From: Sipunculus nudus
Lineage: Eukaryota > Annelida > Sipuncula > Golfingiida > Sipunculidae
DNA length: 64,000 nucleotides
Assembly (NCBI GenBank): GCA_026874595.1
Contig: CM049313.1
Coordinates: 48,659,659-48,723,658 of the forward strand
Direction: 5' to 3'
Shown here: positions 14,001 to 29,000 of the stretch, piece after piece
Numbering within the stretch: position 1 is the stretch's first letter
Layout of the letters: each line of letters opens with the position of its first letter
Translations under genes and position numbers: made by a program
The notes under the pieces: generated by a model
What the model was told of the DNA's origin: nothing
Seen by the model: the letters and a program-made list of their open reading frames with translations, nothing else
Databases searched by the model: none

Positions 14001-15909
14001 TACACACGCATATGCCAATACATTTTCCACATATTTAACAATCCCTGTGATGAGAATAAAAACAACATCACACGCATAAATCAAATACTTTATAAATAAT
14101 TAAATAGAATTATTCAATATTGTCAGTCAAACCCCTTTAGAGTTCCTCTGACGCGAAGCGTAATTGAAATAATTAAATGCATAATAATTAATATAAACTT
14201 GGGTTAAACTTTACAATATTATGCTTTATGATTTCGTTAAAGTGATAGACCGTAGATGAATTAAATAAATTGTGAATTAATAAATGATCATACAATAAAC
14301 CACATGAATTGAAAAGGAAAATAAACATTATTTTGATAATAAAGTTGTAACGTAAAGGTGTTGTAACGTGGCGCAAAATCAATGCTGGGTCACCAGAATT
14401 ACTATGATGTTTTAAGCGGCCCCCTACGAGAGTGAATATTATACAAGGTCTATTTCATATTACTTTTTTACGCGAATCATGCATGTGTATATTCCAATCA
14501 CTGCAAAGTAAAAGAATGGTCGATTCGTTAAAATAGGAACGTCCACAAAGGTGGGAAAACATTTTTAAATTGGGTCATATTCTTTTCCCAAAATGACTGG
14601 TCACTATAGCTTATCCTTTATCTGTGAAAATGAATCTTATTATATGTCATATACATATATTATACGTTGTCTAAGACTGCTTTTTGTCAAGTGGTATCAT
14701 ATTTAATTATTTATTTATTAATAAACGGAGATAGATTTATAGGTATAACAGAATATATTTATCAGTGACACATGTCTATGTTAAATCAAATATAAAACAC
14801 TATATGCGGCGCTGGTATTTAGTGATCAGCAAAATTCTGGATCAGTATGCCCACAGGACTGCTGATCAATACATAAAGAATTTCTACTGTCAAGGGACTT
14901 CATTGAGATGTAACAATCATTTAAGAAATTACAGGATTGATTTGGCTCCAATATTTCACGAGGACATTATAAATTGTTCAAATTGAGAACTTTTTCCGTT
15001 TTAGTATAAACCATACGCTTAACCATTTTGTTTGCTTATTCTAGAAGTTGAGTAAATATATTTAGAAAATGTCTAAAAATTCTGGGCATAACAAGTCTTA
15101 GAAAAAATAAATACGCCTACATAACATAGTCTATGCGGTTAAAAGTCCATGCATGTTTCCATTCTTCAATAAGATTGGTTCCTTATGTACGTTTTGAACA
15201 CCATCTAGTCTTTATGACAATTTGTCTTACACATTAATTCATTCACTAAGTCCGTCATTCAGTAATCTTTTCATTAATTCATTGTCCAGGCTTTTTGATA
15301 AATCTTAAAATAAACATTCAATTTTTTTTCAAATGTTAAATTACTTAAATATACAATAATTATATGTGAATTCCAGTTATTGCTGTTCATTTATTCATAA
15401 AGAGGTTGACCATTGTCTGTTATAAATAGCGGAAAGACCTAATTGTAAATGAATATAAAAAAACTGGGTTTAAAAAGTCGAAATATTAATATATCAAAAT
15501 TTTTGGCGGTAAAGTGTTCACATCCCTTGCCTTTTCCAGTGAATTAACTATGCTTTTTAATTAAAATACACACTGTTCAAAAGGTATGATGCATTCTTTA
15601 TCACAAAACTAGTGACCATGAATATTTAAATACGGCCCTTTATCTATATTTCCCTTTCCTGGGATTTCTTTTGACTTTTTTTATATCAGCCAGGTACCTC
15701 AGAGGAATGCATGGTAGCATAATAATTTGTCGCAATTTGTTCCTATTTTAATGGACTATGAGTGAAGTTATATATATATATTTATTGCAACAGAAGTGGT
15801 CGTTTCGAAGAGACCCAATGGGGGCAGTATAAAAAGTAGTAAAATAAAATAAATATAAATATAATATAAAAAGGTAAGTAAATAAATATCATTAAGTATA
15901 TGTCTATAC

Positions 15910-15946
<37 letters not shown>

Positions 15947-18900
15947 AAATATGAATAAAGTAGCAAAGTTCTAATATTTCAAAATTATCTATTGCTTTCT
16001 CTTATATCTAATAATATTATTATATTAACACTTAAACGTACACCAGGATATGGGCTGAACAAAAGTGTAACGATATGCTAAAAATTTGCGATATCATTTA
16101 ATTTTTTTTTTCTGAAAAAAAATCGTTTCTAAGTCCAAATATCTATTATATTATGGATTGGGGCAAACAAACTGCAAAAGTTTAAAATAGGCAAAAAAAA
16201 ATTAGCTTTTAATTTGAATCGTCCATCAAGTGATTTTTAAACTATTTGCTAGCTGAAAAATATATTGAAAAGTAATCAAGCCCTTCACAATAATGGTCAA
16301 AGCATGATGTCTGATGTATATGCCATTGCACAGGTTCGCATTACGATTGTCAGCCTTATTTTTTTTTATGAAATCCTGATTCTTGTATTATTAGATGATA
16401 TACTTTGCTAGATTTTTCAATATCTTTTTATCTATTTTACTCTTGTTATCACCCAATTTCACTTCAAAAGCCTGAAAACTTGTAATTTCGCTGAAAATAT
16501 CCCATATCATTTTGCTTACAGATATGTTAGGCATTCAAAAAAATTGAATAATATATTTATTTTGCAATATATATTTATACTCAACAAAAAAAATGAGTTT
16601 TCTTCCAATTTTGAATATAAGTGATCAATATTTTAATATTTACCTCATGTGAATCATAAAAATTTGTTTGGGTATCTGTAAGAAGTTATGTTTTGCCATT
16701 TTAGTAGCACAATATAAACATTATGTGGACCAGATCGATCACGAACCAAAAATTAAAGTGTATACAAAAACTGCACATAATTTAAAGATGGCCGTCAAAA
16801 AGACATTTAGCTGGGCATGCTGCAAGTCCATCACATGTTTTTTTACAGTTCAGATACCGTAGTAACTGGAAAAAAATTATGGCATTTAGTCCCCCTATTT
16901 GGTAGTCAAAACTGTTCTGGCTCATGGACTATAATGCCTGTAATTCTTTGTTGTTTTTTATTACCTCACTATCTCGACAACACGAAAAATACATGAATTA
17001 TGACGAAAATTGAGGGGGTAATGTGTAATGATTGATAATAGATAATGCATGAATGCTTGAATGGATTACTTCTTCAAATGTGTCGTGGTCTGCCAAGCAT
17101 AACGTATGGTGGACAACAAATATACAGAAGATTACGACTTCTCGAGTACATGGCGTATGGTGAATTTTGCAAATAAACGAGTGGTATTCGAAGGAGTTCA
17201 TTCTGTATTTTGATATTTATTAACTTACTCTCGCAGAGTTCCGTCTCGTAGTTGAAGTGGTAACCCGGCGCACAGTCGATGACCAGACACGCCTCGTCCG
17301 GGTCTCCCGTGGTCCCTGTGGGACACTCACAGTGGTAGCCTGGTACGTCATTCACACAGACGGCCCCGGTTCCGCATGGATCTTCCGCTTTGCTGCACGG
17401 ATCAGGATCAACTAGAAAGGACAGAGATAATCCAGATGAATGGTAAGGTTAATAGGTTTTAATTAAGAATCAGGGTCATGAACAATTGAATATTTAGATT
17501 TGTTTTAGATGTCAGTATCCGGTTTAATTCAAAGAAAGATTGTGACTGAAATCCGAAGGAAATCTGCACGTTGTTGGGCTGGTTGCAGATTACCTAGCTG
17601 TCTTGTTTAATCAAGTGCAGATACATACTGTAAGAAACGGGAAACAACCGATACATTTGTCTTGAACAAATGCCTGAGAGATAAAAGTCTCACTTAAATG
17701 TTCCGATTGTTTTCTCAGAGTTAGACCTCGCGGCCAGTTCATGTTGTTACAGATGTCTATTTTAGTGTATGCAGCAGTCTTACATGTGTATGTGCAGCGC
17801 TAGCATTGTCCGTTGCTAAGGCGGCATAGCCTGGCCGGGCCGGGCCGGCCCACAAGTGAACCCTGACACGTAGAAACACGGCGTTCTTTGTTCTAGATGT
17901 TTCCTGTAATGTGTGTATTATTGGTTTCTTTGGATTGTTATGGAAATGGAAAGTTCATGGCTTTAGGTGAAAGGTTATAAATAAGGGGCTGTGTTTTGAG
18001 CCGGGGTAGAGAGAAGAGAGGAGAAATATATTCCAGCGGACACAAGGAGTGTGTGTCAGGTTGTGGACCTTTTCCGATAATTGCGGCAGTTATAGATTTA
18101 TATAGTCTTCAGTTTGCCTTTGGGATCACTATCAAAACTTCACTTTTGAATTACAACAAATTCATTTTGTGATTGAACCGGACTGTTATTCTCTGAGAAG
18201 ATTTATGTGAACTGTTCATCTGGATTATATGCTTTAAAGGACATGTTGTCGCTGTGACAGTGGTGGTATCCAGGTATTGTACACTTTATTTATTATACTG
18301 TGAAATTGCATTGATTTGCTGTTGTACTGTTGTTATATCGTAAAATTGTATTGATTTAGTGTATTGTAATGTTAGGGTTGTTTTAAGAATAAATTATAAT
18401 AATTTGTTTACAAAAAACCACCGACTTCTTTATTCATTCCCCTAGACATTTCACGCTGCCTAGTGTTACAGAATCTGATTTTGTTTTATCTCCATAACCA
18501 AATTTATGCTCGTCACGACTACGTGATCTGTTGATATTAGGTTCCGTAACAATGTGCAGGTTTATTAGTTTATTTAGTTGCATATTTTTACCAGCATAAC
18601 CTACATACCTTAAGCTGTTATTTCTTGGATTTAGGGCTATAAGAAAATTAATCGAAAGTGATGTAATACATGCGGAGCCAAATCTTTTACCACGTGGAAT
18701 CTTCTTAACATAAGTATACAAGTACCTACTGTATAATTTATAAACAGCTGAGGGAGGAACTTAAGTGATTTAGAGTTAATAAAACCATACTCTGGCGGAT
18801 GCTGGTACCTGAATGGGCTTTATACTTAATTTGATTGATTAGAGGGTCCTGCTTAAGTCTATGACTTATATTTGTTCCGCCTCATATTCTCATTAGATAT

Positions 18901-21900
18901 TTTTGGGGACACAGTAAACCATAAAAGTACTATTTAGTAATTATTGAACTGTAAATAAGGTTGTTTAAATGTAAGTTGGCTTACGTTTGTTTCAATGCCC
19001 TTGATACCTTGAAAAGATTCGAAGTCAGTATAAAATGCTTATTATAACCAAGAATTAGAATTTGACAGTTGAAATACTAAACTGATTTTAGTATAAACAT
19101 CGATACATTCTATCGTCAATCAACCATTAAACCGTGCTACTTAAGAGTAGGTCATATGTGTGTACAGCTATTGGCTCCGCCAAACAAATGACAATCAAAT
19201 GTTATCTCTTATATTGTCACATATAATATATTACAAGATTCTTAATCACTGCTTATATATTTTGCTTTATTGACAATTTGGTATACGGAAATACTCTGGT
19301 TTTATGTTCTCATAAATCTAGGTAATTTAGTAATACGAATAAGAAACACCTTGAAATCGTAAGCAGGTAAACCACGATTATGTAATATCACAACAATACC
19401 CGCTTCAGTGTGGGTGATATTTCATTTAACTTAAACATCTCTCCTGAAACTAAAATCTGATAATCATTCGATTAAAGAATTAATTTGTAACATCCTTGGG
19501 ATACATACGGTGACAGTCAGTTGTGCCGTCTCCTATGTAGCCTTCGTTACAGTGACAGTAGTAGGAACCCTCACTGTCTGCACAAACAGCATTCTCCGCG
19601 CATGGGTACTCTTCGCCTTCACACTCATTAATATCTAAAAAAAAACACAAATTCAGTCGTTGATTAATAATTAATTTGACATGATATAAAATAAACCAGA
19701 GGACTTTCCGAAATAAAATTTCAAACAGCAAAGTGAGGAGCATCCTCATGCCTGGATATAACGGCAGCGCCTCGGTTGATTATCAGTCTTCAAGCAGCGC
19801 CTGGAGCTAGTGACCGAGTAATCCCACTCTAGTATAGCCGCCTCTGCCGCATTTGCCGTAAGTTAACTTTCGTTAAGTCGTTTGGGTTGTGTGGTCCTGT
19901 TGTCTCTGTTTCTCCCCTGCTCTCTTTACTTCCTTCTCACGCGGGTTGTATAACACTGACCGGCACCCCCAATGACAGCGGTTTCGTCCAGGGCCGGTTC
20001 CTCTTAACAACCATAGAGGTCTTTCGCAATGCTATCCTCCTGCCTTCGATGAACATGCCAAGCTATCTAAGACATCTCTGGCATAGCATGATGTGTAGGC
20101 AGGGAGAGCTAGTCCTGTCATGGTAAGTCCTGGATGCGTTGAAGGCAGCGGTGATTTTTCATAGGAAACGCTGATTCAAAACTTTCTGTGTCTTGGTTAA
20201 TTCTAAGATACGTTGAAGGAAAAATATTTTGAAAAAATACCGAAATAATTGCCCGCTTCCATAAAAGAAGTATTTTACTGTGTAAAACGGAAAAATAGAG
20301 GACATGCTTGATAACACATATGCAGAACAACTAACAACCATACAACAAATGCTTTGTGTACTTATGAGTATGTTTGTGATACTCACTTTCACAATCACCA
20401 TCTTCTGTCGGCCTCTCGAATCCTTCTGGACATGGATCTTGTAGTTTGGTGCACACAGTATAGGGGTCGCCAGTGTAGCCTTCTGGACAATGACAGTGAT
20501 AACCTGGGTCTTCGTTCATACACGCAGCGTCGATACCACATGCTCCATGGTGGTAGTTCTCTGTCTCACACTCGTTTTCATCTGTAATTATATGTGTGTT
20601 ACATTCGATCATATATCAAAGTTTCAGATGACTTGGCCAAGAAAATTAGATCTTTTATGACAAAAAAGGTTAGAATCACAAAGTACATTTTAGTTTTTGA
20701 ACTCTTTCCACAAGAATAATAAACACTTTAACTCATTCCATGTAGCCATAGCCAGTTCTTGCTATAACACATCATGCGTTTGCTGGTTGGTAAAGCCGCT
20801 GGCACAGTGCCAAGATTGTTTAGAGGGTTGACAGTGGGGTCTAGTGGTTTTTAAAATGGTTGCATAAGGCTCGCTTTCACTGGTCTGAACATGGCAGTGC
20901 AGCCACCTTGCATCGAGACCAAACAACCGATGATAAATCACATCAGTTGTTATGTGAAAGGAAAATTGTAGCAAATGACCAGAGCGTAGGGTTTTGTGCT
21001 TGGCGTATAAGGATTTAACCATAATTGGGTTGTCTAGGTGATAAGCTGTCGCTCACCTGAGCAGTCCTCGAAGCCGTCCCCGACCATACCAGAAGGACAT
21101 ACGCAGTTGTATCCTCCTGCGTAGTTCTGGCAGTAGTCGTCCTCAAGGCACTCGTGGTCTCCCTCGTCACATTCATTGATATCTATAGATGAACAATAAA
21201 TCAATCAAAATGTATCCATTTATCCAAAAGTGAACTGTTAATTGTGAAACCGCATCCAAAAATTTAGTTTTGTACTCAGCAACACACTGAATCATTTGAT
21301 ATAAGAGAATAAAAATATGCGCTGAAACTATCGAAAGAAAACAAAATGTTTCAAAGTTTTCATAAAACCTCCCCCTATTAAGCGTGAAACCATTTTGAAA
21401 ACAAACCGGACCAATAATTCACGGTGTTTGTTTACTTTCTAATTTTACTACAAATTAAGGAATTGGAATTAGTCATACCTTCGCATTCATTATCCTCGTT
21501 TGCTACGAAACCATCACCACAATCGGGAGGTAGCTCTTCACATTTTGTTCCGTCTCCGGCATAACCTTCGCGACACAAGCAGGAGAATCCAGGTCCCGGA
21601 ATCTCTACACAGTCAGCGTTGACGTCACAGTTGTTCAGGTCTACGTCATCACATTCCTTTATTTCTGCAAAATTGATAATTATTTTTTTGTTATGTTGTA
21701 TGATACCATCAATACCAAGAACAGCATATTATGATCTTGGCCATTTTGAGTATGTTAATTTATTTTTGTGTAATATTCATTTTTGTCTATGAACCGGTTG
21801 CAGACTGTTACAAAGAGTCTGGCAACTGACCGAGGAAAACCGACCAAATGGTTGAAAGGAAAGAGGTACTTTTCAGAGCCACGCACTTAGATATTTATAT

Positions 21901-23012
21901 GAAAAAAAAAGAGAGAACTTCTTCCTTTCCTGGCGATATGCGATATCAGCAAGCGAAGGGGTGGCGACTGAATGAGGCTTCACTGTATGTATTAAGTGGA
22001 AAGACACCATATCCTAATAGTTCGTTTCTATTCAGAACAAACGTTTTCCACTTAGGGATTGTGGGGACAGCCGGGAATAGATGTCTCGAAATTCATGTTG
22101 TCAAACATGTTATAGTGCTTATACGCATGCTAACCAAATAGAAATTATTATGTCATAGCTTCACGTTACCTTCACAGGTCTGTCCGTTTCCGGTGTAGCC
22201 TTCCTGGCAGACGCATGAGAAAGACCCAAGGCTGTTATAGCAGTGACTGTCAGGAGAACACACCGGCTCTGTACCCGTAGGCCCGCACTCGTCCACATCT
22301 AAGGAAAAAGCGTAAACCCTGTCTTAATATATTATCAAGGAGGAAAAAAGGTTGACAGAAACATTATGATCACGAGACACATAAATACCGATGAGATATG
22401 TTTTGCGAACAGAACCGCACACCACAACTCTACATAAAAAGGGTAACGACAAGTCTTTGTTTGTTTAACTGCATTTAATCGGTCCTTAGAATACCCATCC
22501 CGGACGAGCTCGGCCGAATTCATTAAGTCACGCTAACCTATCCGAGAGCAAAAATCTATTTATTCTAGTACATTTTCGAGCCCCTCCCCCAAAAGTGAAA
22601 CATTAGGAATGTATTCTATTTGCACAAGTTGCCTGAAAACTTCTACCTAACTTTGGTTCCAACAGCAGCACGAAAGGAGGCACATGCACCCTTATTTTCT
22701 TTCAGATGATTCCAAATTCCAGGGGCTTTAACTCAGGCCTTTTTATTGGGCTTGGCATTCAGCAACTAGGGATTTTTTTTTAAACAAAAATTTAAATCCA
22801 ACGAAGTTATAAAAGATGGCTAAAAGAAATGTTAAATCATTTGAAATTAAAATTAAATTACGCAACATTTTGTTATATTTTTCTGTATAAATGAGGCTAC
22901 TAAACAAACAAGTTTTAGTATAAGTCCTCAGTATGTCATACATCGGCGATATCCTTGCAAATCGCTGCTTATTAAAACGCCATTTCCATGAAACACTTAA
23001 AAAGCAAATCAA

Positions 23013-23059
<47 letters not shown>

Positions 23060-26000
23060 GCGTGTGTGTGTGTGTGTAAATACCTTAAAATCACCGCCAT
23101 GAGGAAGGTGAGTATGTCAAATGTAAAAAAAGTCTTTCCTGAACAAAAAAATTAAAATACTTTCATAATATCTAGAGAAAAAGCACTGGGCATCTTGTAA
23201 CCAATAACAAGTATTTGTCCAAGAGATGGCCTTAATGGCAGTGTTAAACAGGATGGATTTCTTGTCAACGCGTGAACTACATTTGTGGAAGCTGCGGCTA
23301 CTTTACCGTCACAGACGTATCCATCTCCATAGAAACCTTCCAGGCATGCGCACTCGTATGATCCAGGCGTGTTTGTGCAGACACTTAGGGAAGGGTGACA
23401 GTCAGCAGAGCCATCCTCGCACTCATCAATGTCTGCATCAGAAATTGATTCAAATTAAACCTTGAACCCTTTAACATTTTCGGTCAACTTTATAAAATAT
23501 GGTTTAGAGAAATTGCTAAAAGAACAAAAGGAGAAAAAATACCCGTTACTGAAAAAATGCAAACTTGGCCCGGGCATTTTCTGACGTTATCTAATGTTAA
23601 TGAACATTCGCTGTAGATAAGTAAACACAGAAAATTAAGTATCGTTCAAGTAGTGATCTAAGTTTCAGTTCTGACATGGTAGTTTTTTTTTCAAATATAT
23701 ATACCAGAAACAACCCCGAACCACAAAATTCCCGTTATTATATTTTTGCAACATGCTTGCCATTTTCCTTATTTGCGATTGCCAAAATGTAAAATTTGGC
23801 AGCATATGTTACATGCAATACATATGTGATACATCTTATATAACTACATAATCACTGTTGACTATTGGTCAATACGCTCAGCTTAATACGATTCGTATTT
23901 ATGATTCATGAAAATCTAACTTTAATACTCTCTTGCAGTGTCTGTTACGTGCAATATATAGGTGATACATATATTACAACTACATAATCACTGTTGAATA
24001 TCGGTCAATACGCTCAGCTGTATTCGACTCGTATTTATGATCCATGAAAATCTAACTATTATATTCTCCCGTAACTCGTCCCTTTCTAACAGTTTTGGTT
24101 TATCTTTGATATTTTTGTTTATATGATGGTCATTACATTTAATCATGATCAATATAAATGACATCATTAATTTTTCATTAAAGTCAAACTGAGAGATCTG
24201 TATAAACGCATACAAGCCATACCGGTACTATTATGTGTGAACATGCAGATGAATAGCTGGAGAAACACATCTCCATCAATAACGGTGAGACTCCAGCAAA
24301 AGCACAAATTATATATTACACACACGGTGTTTAACAATTTGTTGGTACATTTAATGTATATGGTCTGAAAAAGTTGAAAAAAATCGAGATTATTATGCTC
24401 AATTCATTATTACTCATCACAATGCAATTGGGTGTTAAAACATTTAAATTAAAGTATAAATACAAATACCCGATGTTTGACTTACCAATGCATTCTCCGT
24501 CATCGTTCTTGGTATACCCGTAGTCACAATCCTTCTCACACAGACTGCTGCCATCACCGGAATAGCCCTCTGCGCAAGTGCACGAGTATCCGGGAGCATC
24601 ATTGGTACACTCCGCATTTTCTGCGCATGCGTCGGGTTTGGTGTCACATTCATTGATATCTGGTAACGACAAGTGTGGTTGGTTATCAAACTTGACCAGC
24701 TGTAGAACAGCTCACTGTTTCTTAGTGGGTTAACGTTTTGCCATTTTATAGCATAAAACCATGTATTCCTCTTAATGTTATTAATTATATACAGGAACAT
24801 ATCCCCAGTTCACCCGCCCCTTCCTCTTAAACATTAAAAAAAAATATCTTTTAGTCCTATTTCTTTGAAAAATCGCCAAAGCCGCCCTCAACGTGACGTT
24901 TTGATATAATTGACATGGCAGATATGTTCAATGTTTAATGACATACATTCCTCGACGGAAAATGTAAAACCTCCGAGCAAATAGTACCAAATTCTTTAAC
25001 TCACACAAAATAAAACGAGATATCGTTGCTCCTATTTCTATTCGACCAATCTTTTGGTGGATCGGCACCTATTCTGCGTATGCGAAACCAGTTGCATGTT
25101 ACAGCTCTTTTCTCGCAGAAATCATTACGAATAGATATTCTAAATTTTTCATTATAATCAAAGGCATAATAAAAAGCATGCTTTTCCAAAATCGCCAATT
25201 TTAAAAATCCATGTATGTTTGCTTGTTGCCACGACCTGAAAATTAAAAAGGTTCCATTATGTTATTCTCACAGTCCGTAAAGCAATTTATTTTGTATGGC
25301 CTTATATTTTTGCATCGATGAGATATTGTCACTTACACAAATGTAGTTAAAACTGCTAAGAGAACATGCGTTATATATGCACTAGCAAGATATGAATTAT
25401 CATATAGTTATTCAACACATTTCAACAAAATATGATCATATATTGACTTACCAAAACAATTTTCAAAGCCGTCTCCCGTGAAACCGTCATTACATGTACA
25501 GGTGTACGACCCCTCTGTGTTGGTGCAGTACGCATTGTCATGGCAAGGATTGTCACGGTAACACTCATCCACGTCTAGATTAATCAAAGTTTCCACTATA
25601 AAGTCATATATGCACATACCTTATATGCATTTGGTTTATTTCATATCCCGGACTCTTGTTGCAAAAATGATTAATTATTATACATATGCTTTTTTTAACC
25701 TGCCAAGGATAGCCAAGAAGTGCAATTTTGGGCGATACAATTTATTCATAGCTCATTAGCCGATGAGCATTATAGGATATTCTGAAGAACAGTAAGCATA
25801 ACAATTTCCATGTAACTTTTAACTGAAAAGTACTCATATGGAATTTAACTTTAAAAAACCGTGATCTGAAAATGATCAGATTAGTTAAAATAATTCATCT
25901 ACATATAAGTGTAAGTCCACTATCGTTGAACGCATCGTTTCTGTTTTTAGAACATGTCACTTACCTGTGCATGGACCATCTTCTGTTAGCCTCACAAATC

Positions 26001-29000
26001 CCTCATCACAGTCTGGCACTGTTAAGGTAAAAATAGTACCGTTTTAACTATTTAACTGTTGTTTCTTTCGTTCACACAAAATATTATTTCACATATATTA
26101 TTCAACTAAGCGAAATTCAAATATTAAAGGACACAAGAGGAGATAAAAGATACACATCCAGTTCGACCGATGAACCCAGTCATGGGTCCAAGATTTGAAG
26201 AAAAAAAACTTTTATGGTTTAATTAAGATTTTTGATTGACATACATAATTTTGAATGTATTTTGCTAGTCCTCTCTTACACATTCCGTGAGCTGTCCGAT
26301 TCGCCTTTTTTTCCTTTTCATATTAACAATTTTAAAGCATAATCAAGTTTTATAAAATAATGTGATTTCTTGAGCTGTCTAATATAAGCAGCCATTTTAG
26401 TGAAATGGAAGGTCCTTTAAAGGAAGTCTTCAAAATTCAAGTAAAATTCAAACATTTCCAACTTAACCATATTTTTCCCACATTTCAAATGTCCTGACAC
26501 ATTAACAAGAAATAGGAATGGTCATAACAGAATCGGAAGTTAGCAATATTGCAGTGAACAATGTGGATACCAACAAACCCTTCATATACGAGCAGTAACT
26601 AATTGTTTGCATCAGTATCAATCATTTACTGCTTCATTATAATGTTCAATTATCTATACAACACTTATGTAATGTAAAGTTATGCTGAATTACAGGATAT
26701 GTACTTTCTTTTGCAAAAAGAACGACAGTTTGGTGGTATGGTTACTGAAAAAAGAAAAGCTTATATAGTTTTGATCTTAAGATTATAATTTTAACAGGTT
26801 ATACGTACGTGGTTCACAGCTTTCGTAGCCGTCACCCTGGTACCCTGGCTTACACCGACACTCGTATCCCGGCTCCTCCTCGATACAATCCGCGTACCCG
26901 TGACAGGTATGGGTGCCCTGGTCACACTCAGCAATATCTGTATATGAAACGAATATTTTATACTTTTTTTCAGGCTGTATCAATTGTCCTTTATAATTCA
27001 ACAATCCAAGCAAAAAGCCTTTATTAATCTCTTTAATGTTTTCTTTTTATATTTTTTAATAAAGAAATAAAATAAGTTTACACATAAGTGCAAAATTCAT
27101 CGATACGTGTAGAAACACTAAAGTTTACAGTACTATGTTAAAAATCATACATATTTTATGAGCTTTCATGAGAATTGAAGATACCTTTGGGCTGATTTTA
27201 AGTTGACTTTTACCAGGGATGCTATTGGTCGAAACTTGTTGAAATCTTTTGCCAATATATGCTAATGTTGGGATTACTTCGCAGATTATCTTGAATACGT
27301 TATAAAAAAATATATATACATCTTATTCTATAAACGAGTCAATGCACCTGCAAATATGGCTCTATTTTTAAGTCATGGAAGTATAATATCAAGAACATTT
27401 TTTCTTCAGTAATGCAGTCCCATGTTTGATCAACTAATTTTTTTTCTAAAGGCAAGAGAAAGGGAATAATCCAAGCAACCAATATGAATTGGTGCCTGTT
27501 ATATAAAGATATATGCAAAACCATCATTTAAACTGGAAACAAACACAGATAAAGTGGTATTTTGATGTAACCTATGCAATGTCCGTATCCGTCAGGCTCG
27601 AACCCGTCGATACAGAAACATCCCCACTGGCCATCCTGGTGTCTGCATTGGCCGAAATCCAGGTCTGCACACGGCTCTTCTCCGTCCGTCGACGTATCAT
27701 TGCACGCCACGGCATTTTGTGCAGAGCACTCGCATAACTGTTCACAATTCTCAGTCCCCCACTTGTCACCAACCTGTTAAACAAATTCCATGTATTTCTA
27801 CATATAATTTTTGTGAATTGTTTCCACAGCAAACTAAAAAAGAGCAAATAAAATTAACACTAGGCTAGGGTAGTGTCTAAACCACGATGCATATGTTGGT
27901 TTACAGGAATGTGTGCTTCGTCCATTGACTACTCTCAAATGATGCAACTTTCAAGAACAAAATGAGCTTTAACTGGTTCCGTTTTACCCTAAATGTAAAT
28001 TTCGAATTTAAAATATTTATTGTATTGTAATGTTTATTATAGTATATATTTTTATCGTATATCTCGGTTTCTCGATCCATCTTTCTTTTCCATCCTGTGT
28101 GTAACGAATCTTTCAAGACTTTAAGGTTTTTTTAACTGGTTATGATCAGGCCCATTTAAGGTCGGGTATGCATAACGTTTAGAATTTGATTTTCTTGGAG
28201 CCATAAATGACCAAACAAAGTAAAGGCACAGAACAAAACCCTTAATGTGAATATTTCCTTTCTGTTAAAGAAAATTACCAAACAGGGTAGCCTCTTCCTA
28301 CAGGTTAAATGAATGAAAATAATGAACAGGACACATCTATAACCTCCGCTAGGTTTTCTTTCTCCTTTTAAAGGAATCTTCAACACACACACACATATTT
28401 ATATATATATATATATGAATATATTTATATATAGTCATATTATATACATTGGGCTATTGAAATATTTCGGGTGGCGCAATCCACTTAGTTAAATGTAAAT
28501 ATAACTGAACACACGCAGTATTTCGAAAAATAAAATTCTATTTAATGTTTTCCTAGGAGCCGGTGACATTCTAAAAGTATATTATTTATTGAGACAGAGA
28601 TGGAACACTTTACAAATGTCTCACTTTGGTATGTACTCGTTGCCCTTCAACTAGGAACGGGTGTGTTTTATTTCCACATTAGGGTACGTTCGCTCTCTTT
28701 TTTACCTTTTAAATTTGGGATCAAATTGAATTTTTAAGTTTGAATCAAACTTTCTTTTATAGGTAATCTATTCGGGTCTGTTAACAGGTGAGCCCTAAAA
28801 ATGTCACCTGTTTTGTGAGGCAAATGTGATTATGGAAGTTATCGCCTGATAATATGACACTTAACGACCCAAGTCAATACAAAGGAAGGCGACGAAGGCA
28901 TCTAATTAGAATCAGGTGCCTGTGATTTGAGTGACCTGTGGATATGTGTTTTACTGGTCTTATAGTAGTATTTTACTTGTAACTCACGCGATATGATATG

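Noticed and set aside
18434-18721. 95-codon minus-strand open frame beside the LTR-like sequence
   Set aside because: No recognisable gag, pol or host domain; no splice sites or supporting homologue visible. Left unannotated.
21848-22141. 97-codon plus-strand open frame
   Set aside because: Intronic, no domain, no codon or splice support.
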